Notes under the pieces: model-generated
The model's input: only the letters and a program-made list of their open reading frames with translations
Database searches by the model: none
Told to the model about the DNA's origin: nothing
Part shown: positions 47,278 to 51,037 of the stretch, in pieces
How the letters are laid out: the number at the start of each line of letters is the position of its first letter
How positions within the stretch are numbered: position 1 is the first letter of the stretch
Translations under genes and position numbers: made by a program
Assembly (NCBI GenBank): GCA_016218765.1
Contig: JACRCZ010000137.1
Span: 1 to 51,037, forward strand
Origin: Deltaproteobacteria bacterium
Lineage (GTDB): Bacteria; Myxococcota_A; Polyangia; DRWM01; JAAZOP01
DNA length: 51,037 bases
Reading direction: 5' to 3'

Positions 47278-49746
47278 TCAGGGCACGACGTCACTCGCCG
47301 CACGCGGCTCGAGCTTGAAGTCGGAGTGGGTGAAGCGGAGGATGCCGGCGAGGCGGGAAAACGCGGTACCGGAGACGGGGTCCGGCGTGATGCGGTAGAG
47401 CGCGTCATCGACGCGCAGCGCGCCCGCGACCTCGAACTCGCCGTAGTCCGCGGGGGCATCAGGATTGACGTTCGTGACGGCGACGCTTTCGACGGCGACG
47501 AGCACGCCTTCGTACGCCTCGGCAAGCGACCCGCCGGTGCCGACCTCGGCGGGCAGGACGGTCTCGGGCGATGCCGGGACGCCGGCGCCGGTGCGGGTGA
47601 TCACCGGCGAGGATATCTCGGACTCCCCCGCGTATTCCTCGTAGGTGCCGCTCACGTCCACCCGATCGCCGACGGCGACGGCGGGCGCGGAGCCGGCGTA
47701 GACGAGGATGCCGGCGTACGGGCCGCCGTCGGGTTCCTGGACGAAGGCGCCGTCGGCGAAGACGGCGGTGACGACGACGTCCTCGACGAAGACGGTGGAG
47801 CCTTCGGCGGGATGGAGCGGGCGGGCCGCGTCCTGGATGTCGTAGATCGAGAGCGCGGCTCGTTCGCAGGCGTCGCCGGTGCCGTCGCCGTCGGCGTCGG
47901 CCTGGGACGGGTTCTGCACGGCGGGGCAGTTATCGATGACGTCGGCGACGCCGTCGCGGTCGACGTCGGTGGGGTCGGGCGGGGGGCAGGCGAGCGAGCC
48001 CGGGTCGAGCGGGCAGGGGTCGCAGGCGTCGCCGTCGCCGTCCCCGTCGAAGTCGGGCTGTGCGGGATCGAAGACGGCGGGGCAGTGGTCGGCGGCGTCG
48101 GGCGCGCCGTCCCCGTCGCCGTCGTCCGCGGTCGGCGTCCCGGTGATGTCGCCGCGGCCGAAGCGGCAGGGCGGCGGAGGGGTGCACTCGAACAGGGGCG
48201 CGAGGTCGTACTGGTAGGTCGCGGTGGGGTCCGCGGGGTCGTAGTCGGGGTCGGTGAGGCGGGCGGCTTCGAGCGCGGCGCGGAGGCGTGCGGTGATGTC
48301 GGCGAGAGTCTCGTTGCGGTCGTCGGCCGGCGACTCGCTGGTCTTGACGCACACGGTCTTGGGCGTGCCGCAGGCATCGATGGGCTCGCAGAACGGGGTG
48401 GCCAGGGGTGCGGCGAGGTCCGCGTCGCCGGCGAGCAGGCGGCCGCCGCGGAGGACGAGGGCGACGTCCTGCGGCGCGGCGGCGACGACGGCGCGCCAGG
48501 GGTCGAGGCGATCGCCGCGGACGACGGTGACGTCGCCGAGCAGGCCTTCGGCGAGGCGTCCGACGAAGGCATCGATGTGCAGGACCTCGGCCGCGACGCT
48601 GGTCACGGCCTCGACGAGCTGGCGGTCGGTCCAGGCGTCGTCGTAGTAGACGGCGTCCAGGTCATCGACGCACTTCAGCTCGTCCAGGACGCTCCGGCTT
48701 CCGGAGGGCAGCCAGTCGGGGCCGAGGGCGATGCGGACGCCGAGGTTGCGGGCGACGGGAATGTCGGTGGTGAGGCCGTAGAGGTCGATGTTGGAGCGTG
48801 GGGACCAGATGAGCCCCGCGCCTGCCGCGGCGAGGCGGGCCAGCTCGATCGTGCCGGCGCCGGTGCCGTGGATGACGCTCGTGCCGGGCAGGACGAGTCC
48901 GAGCCCGGCGAGGGTCTCGAACTCGGCGCGCGACGCGTCGTCGATTCCTTCGCCGATGTGCGGGACGAAGGCGTCGAGCGAGCCGTCGGCGAGGCCCGCG
49001 ACGATGTCCGCGGCGCTCGCGGCGCTCAACCCGGAGATGCGGGAGACGCGCTCTTCCATGGTCCAGCCCGGGAGGCCGTGCACGGCTCGCATGTCGAGGT
49101 TGCGCAGGATCGGGTCGGCGCAGGCGGCGGAGCCGCCGGAGCCCTGGACGGAGGTGGCGCCGGCGAGCGCCATGCGGATCTCACCGTACTTGTCCATCTG
49201 GCACAGGAGGGAACCCTGGAGCTCGTCGTAGGGCCGCCCGAAGGACCAGTAGTCGGAAAAGCCTTGCCAGTCGTAGCGGGAGAGGAACTGCCGGGTGCCG
49301 TGATTCCAGCGGGGCAGGATGCCGTAGGCGATGTGGTCGTGGGCATCGATCAGGCCGGGGAGGATGACGCCGTCGGTGCACAGGAGAGTGCCGCCGGAGG
49401 CCTCGGGGCGCGCCGAGCAGTCCTCGGCGACGCACACGATGCGGCCGGTGGACGTGTCGAGGAGGACTTCGCCGTCGGGGAGGACGTCTTCGGGAGTGAG
49501 GACGGTGCCGCGAAGCGTGAGGCCGGGGCCGGCGCCCGTGGTCGTCGTGCAGGGGCGCCACGGCGGCGGGGCATCGGCGTCGCTGTCGGGGTCGACGTCC
49601 GCGTCCGCGTCGGGCGGGACATCGGCGTCCGGCGGGACGTCGGCGTCCGAGTCGGCGTCGGAGGGGGTGCCGCCGTCGTCGCCGCAGGCGAGGGGGGCGA
49701 GAAGCGTTACGGCGAGCAGGAGGGTCCTGGGGATTCGCGTGCGCAT
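47278..49746 (-). CDS. Amidohydrolase-like lipoprotein with thrombospondin-type Ca repeats and OB-like domain
   Basis: A 822-residue protein. The signal ends in a lipobox (LAPLACGDD, Cys21), followed by an Asp/Ala/Pro tether (about 22-62). An amidohydrolase domain (about 75-470) has the metal HxH motif GLIDAHDHIAYG (His136, His138), a possible His in VIHGTGAG and an Asp in ALGPDWLPSGS. Then come thrombospondin type 3-like Ca-binding repeats (about 540-640; DGDGDGAPDAADHCPAV, DFDGDGDGDACDPC, DRDGVADVIDNCPA). The last ~180 residues resemble an OB-fold (VGDRVDVSGTYEEYAGESEI). A surface-displayed hydrolase is inferred. The substrate is unknown. Confidence 0.8.
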   Translation of the reverse strand: MRTRIPRTLLLAVTLLAPLACGDDGGTPSDADSDADVPPDADVPPDADADVDPDSDADAPPPWRPCTTTTGAGPGLTLRGTVLTPEDVLPDGEVLLDTSTGRIVCVAEDCSARPEASGGTLLCTDGVILPGLIDAHDHIAYGILPRWNHGTRQFLSRYDWQGFSDYWSFGRPYDELQGSLLCQMDKYGEIRMALAGATSVQGSGGSAACADPILRNLDMRAVHGLPGWTMEERVSRISGLSAASAADIVAGLADGSLDAFVPHIGEGIDDASRAEFETLAGLGLVLPGTSVIHGTGAGTIELARLAAAGAGLIWSPRSNIDLYGLTTDIPVARNLGVRIALGPDWLPSGSRSVLDELKCVDDLDAVYYDDAWTDRQLVEAVTSVAAEVLHIDAFVGRLAEGLLGDVTVVRGDRLDPWRAVVAAAPQDVALVLRGGRLLAGDADLAAPLATPFCEPIDACGTPKTVCVKTSESPADDRNETLADITARLRAALEAARLTDPDYDPADPTATYQYDLAPLFECTPPPPCRFGRGDITGTPTADDGDGDGAPDAADHCPAVFDPAQPDFDGDGDGDACDPCPLDPGSLACPPPDPTDVDRDGVADVIDNCPAVQNPSQADADGDGTGDACERAALSIYDIQDAARPLHPAEGSTVFVEDVVVTAVFADGAFVQEPDGGPYAGILVYAGSAPAVAVGDRVDVSGTYEEYAGESEISSPVITRTGAGVPASPETVLPAEVGTGGSLAEAYEGVLVAVESVAVTNVNPDAPADYGEFEVAGALRVDDALYRITPDPVSGTAFSRLAGILRFTHSDFKLEPRAASDVVP

Positions 49747-49785
49747 GACGAGGAAGGCTAGTCGGGGCGGGCGGTGGCGGCAAGG

Positions 49786-51037
49786 TCAGTGGGGCAGGAG
49801 CAGGCGGAGCATCTCGCGGGCGACCAGCGGGCCCTTGATGCGCCAGCGCTCCTCGTTCACGACGAGGGCGGCGACGGCGTAGGTCGGGACGTCCGGGGTG
49901 GGGGTGCCTGCGGGGGCGAAGCCGACGAACCAGGAGTAGGCCATGAAGGGGTTGGGGTTGGAGAGGGACCCGGTCTTGCCGGCGACGGGGAAGGTGACGA
50001 AGGGGCGGCCCTGGCGATCGGTGAAGTCGCGCTGGCCGGTGCCGGCATCGACGGTCTGGATCATCATCTGGGTGAGGGTCTGGGCGGTCTTCTCGGCGAT
50101 GACGCGTCGCAGCGAACGCGGCTCGACATGCCACGTCTCGGTCCCGTCGGAGGCGCGGACGGCATCGATGAGGGTCGGCTGGGGCATGCGGCCGCCGCGG
50201 GCGATGGTGGCCGCGAGCACGGCGCCGTGGAGCGGGGAGAGCCCGACGTGCCAGAAGCCCGCGGCGGTGCGGGCGAACTCGAAGCGCTCCTGCGGAATCT
50301 CGACGGGACTGACGTCGAGGGCCATGTCGAAGGGGACGGCGCGGCCGAAGGCGAAGCGTTCGGCGTAGCGCAGGAGGACGCGGGGGGACAGGTTCGCGTC
50401 GGCCAGGCGCGCCAGGACGGGGTTCAAGCTCTTGGCGAGGCCGTCGGTGAAGGTGGCGCAGGCCGCGCCGTTCTCCCCGTCGGCGAACGCGCCCTCGATG
50501 TCCTTGTTGGTCAGCTTGCGGACGCCGGAGGCCGCGCGATAGCAGGTCGATTCGGTCGGGGAGACCTTGGCGTCCTCGATCAGCGCGGCGCTGGTGACGA
50601 GCTTGAAGACGGACGCGGCGGGGAACGACGCGTCCAGCGGCGTCGGGCGCTCGGTGGGCGCGCGGGATCGGCCGGCGAAGACGACGACCCGCCCGGTCTC
50701 GACTTCGATCGCGACGGCGGCCGCGACGGGCACGTCGTACTTCTCGAACAGGTCCAGGATGGCCTGCTGCACGTCGGGCCGCAGGGACAGCACGACGGTC
50801 GAGCCGTCCGGCAGGTGTTGGACCATCTTGTCGTCCTCGACGACGGCCTGGCCGGGGTCGAGCATGAGGCGGACGCGTTCGATGTCGACCGGGCCGGGCG
50901 GGGCCGGCGGTTCCTCGGCCGGCGGCTCGGCGGCGGGCGGCGGCGCCGGGGCGGCCTCGTGGACCTGCGGGGCCGCGACCGGGGGCGGAGGGGCGGCCGG
51001 GGCGGGCGCGCCGGCGCGCAGGAGGGTAGCGAGTGCG
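49786..51037 (-). CDS. Penicillin-binding protein transpeptidase domain (right edge, partial)
   Basis: The frame is open to the right edge, so the N terminus is outside the window; 416 or so codons are visible. After a Pro/Ala-rich linker comes a beta-lactam-binding transpeptidase domain with SVFK (in FPAASVFKLVTSA), SLN (KSLNPVLARLAD) and KTG (VAGKTGSLSN). Nearby WFVGFAP is a typical block. It cross-links peptidoglycan or resembles PBP2/FtsI-type class B proteins lacking the usual dimerisation domain in the visible part. The lengthy Pro-rich linker suggests a membrane-distal catalytic domain. Confidence 0.85.
   Translation of the reverse strand, partial: ALATLLRAGAPAPAAPPPPVAAPQVHEAAPAPPPAAEPPAEEPPAPPGPVDIERVRLMLDPGQAVVEDDKMVQHLPDGSTVVLSLRPDVQQAILDLFEKYDVPVAAAVAIEVETGRVVVFAGRSRAPTERPTPLDASFPAASVFKLVTSAALIEDAKVSPTESTCYRAASGVRKLTNKDIEGAFADGENGAACATFTDGLAKSLNPVLARLADANLSPRVLLRYAERFAFGRAVPFDMALDVSPVEIPQERFEFARTAAGFWHVGLSPLHGAVLAATIARGGRMPQPTLIDAVRASDGTETWHVEPRSLRRVIAEKTAQTLTQMMIQTVDAGTGQRDFTDRQGRPFVTFPVAGKTGSLSNPNPFMAYSWFVGFAPAGTPTPDVPTYAVAALVVNEERWRIKGPLVAREMLRLLLPH

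Overview
This is a GC-rich, gene-dense chromosomal segment of a Gram-negative bacterium of the Myxococcota / deltaproteobacterial type. That placement is an inference. It rests on a complete Bat (aerotolerance) operon, a CarD/CdnL regulator, a PhaR-type regulator, two ECF sigma/anti-sigma pairs, a lipid A acyltransferase, and many lipoproteins with MopE-type Cys/Asp motifs, FG-GAP propellers and long Asp/Ala-rich tethers. I see no rRNA, tRNA, CRISPR array, prophage or classical insertion sequence. I count about 40 genes, both edge genes being partial.

Layout. 1-6477 (+): batABCDE-like operon with stop/start overlaps, preceded by the tail of a Pro-rich gene. 6540-10063 (-): ECF sigma, anti-sigma, CarD and a lipoprotein. 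10235-13158: phaR divergent from a zinc-ribbon membrane protein and its translationally coupled partner. 13133-21280 (-): four lipoproteins, two of them tandem paralogs with Cys-rich modules plus seven-bladed FG-GAP propellers. 21363-21956: a GxxExxY gene between inverted short-repeat arrays. 22118-24267 (+): nifU-nifS, with nifS carrying a +1 frameshift in a G6 run. 24353-28102 (+): a secreted trypsin-like protease fusion and a PBP4-type DD-carboxypeptidase. 28103-28842: an S23-type four-helix-bundle gene between inverted heptamer repeats. 28843-34650: acyl-CoA synthetase, RNase J, dCMP deaminase overlapping an antisense aminotransferase, and a small lipoprotein. 34860-42239: SDR-like protein, lipoproteins, ABC-F ATPase, glutaredoxin lipoprotein and LpxL-type acyltransferase. 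42254-46209 (-): a second ECF sigma/anti-sigma pair and a VWA lipoprotein. 46445-51037: UppP, an amidohydrolase lipoprotein and a partial penicillin-binding protein.

Envelope functions dominate: Bat complex, peptidoglycan enzymes, lipid A acylation, undecaprenyl phosphate recycling and surface lipoproteins. Several promoters are readable, and three genes (RNase J, ABC-F, UppP) appear to have GTG starts only about 8-9 nt after a -10 box, suggesting leaderless mRNAs.

The most unusual signal is a set of unrelated short tandem-repeat families (7-, 8- and 9-nt periods) and nested palindromes between genes. They often start exactly at stop codons and sometimes encode protein ends. Two small orphan genes (GxxExxY and S23-type) each sit between inverted copies of such arrays, resembling minimal mobile cassettes. 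Functions are read from motifs only; no database search was possible.
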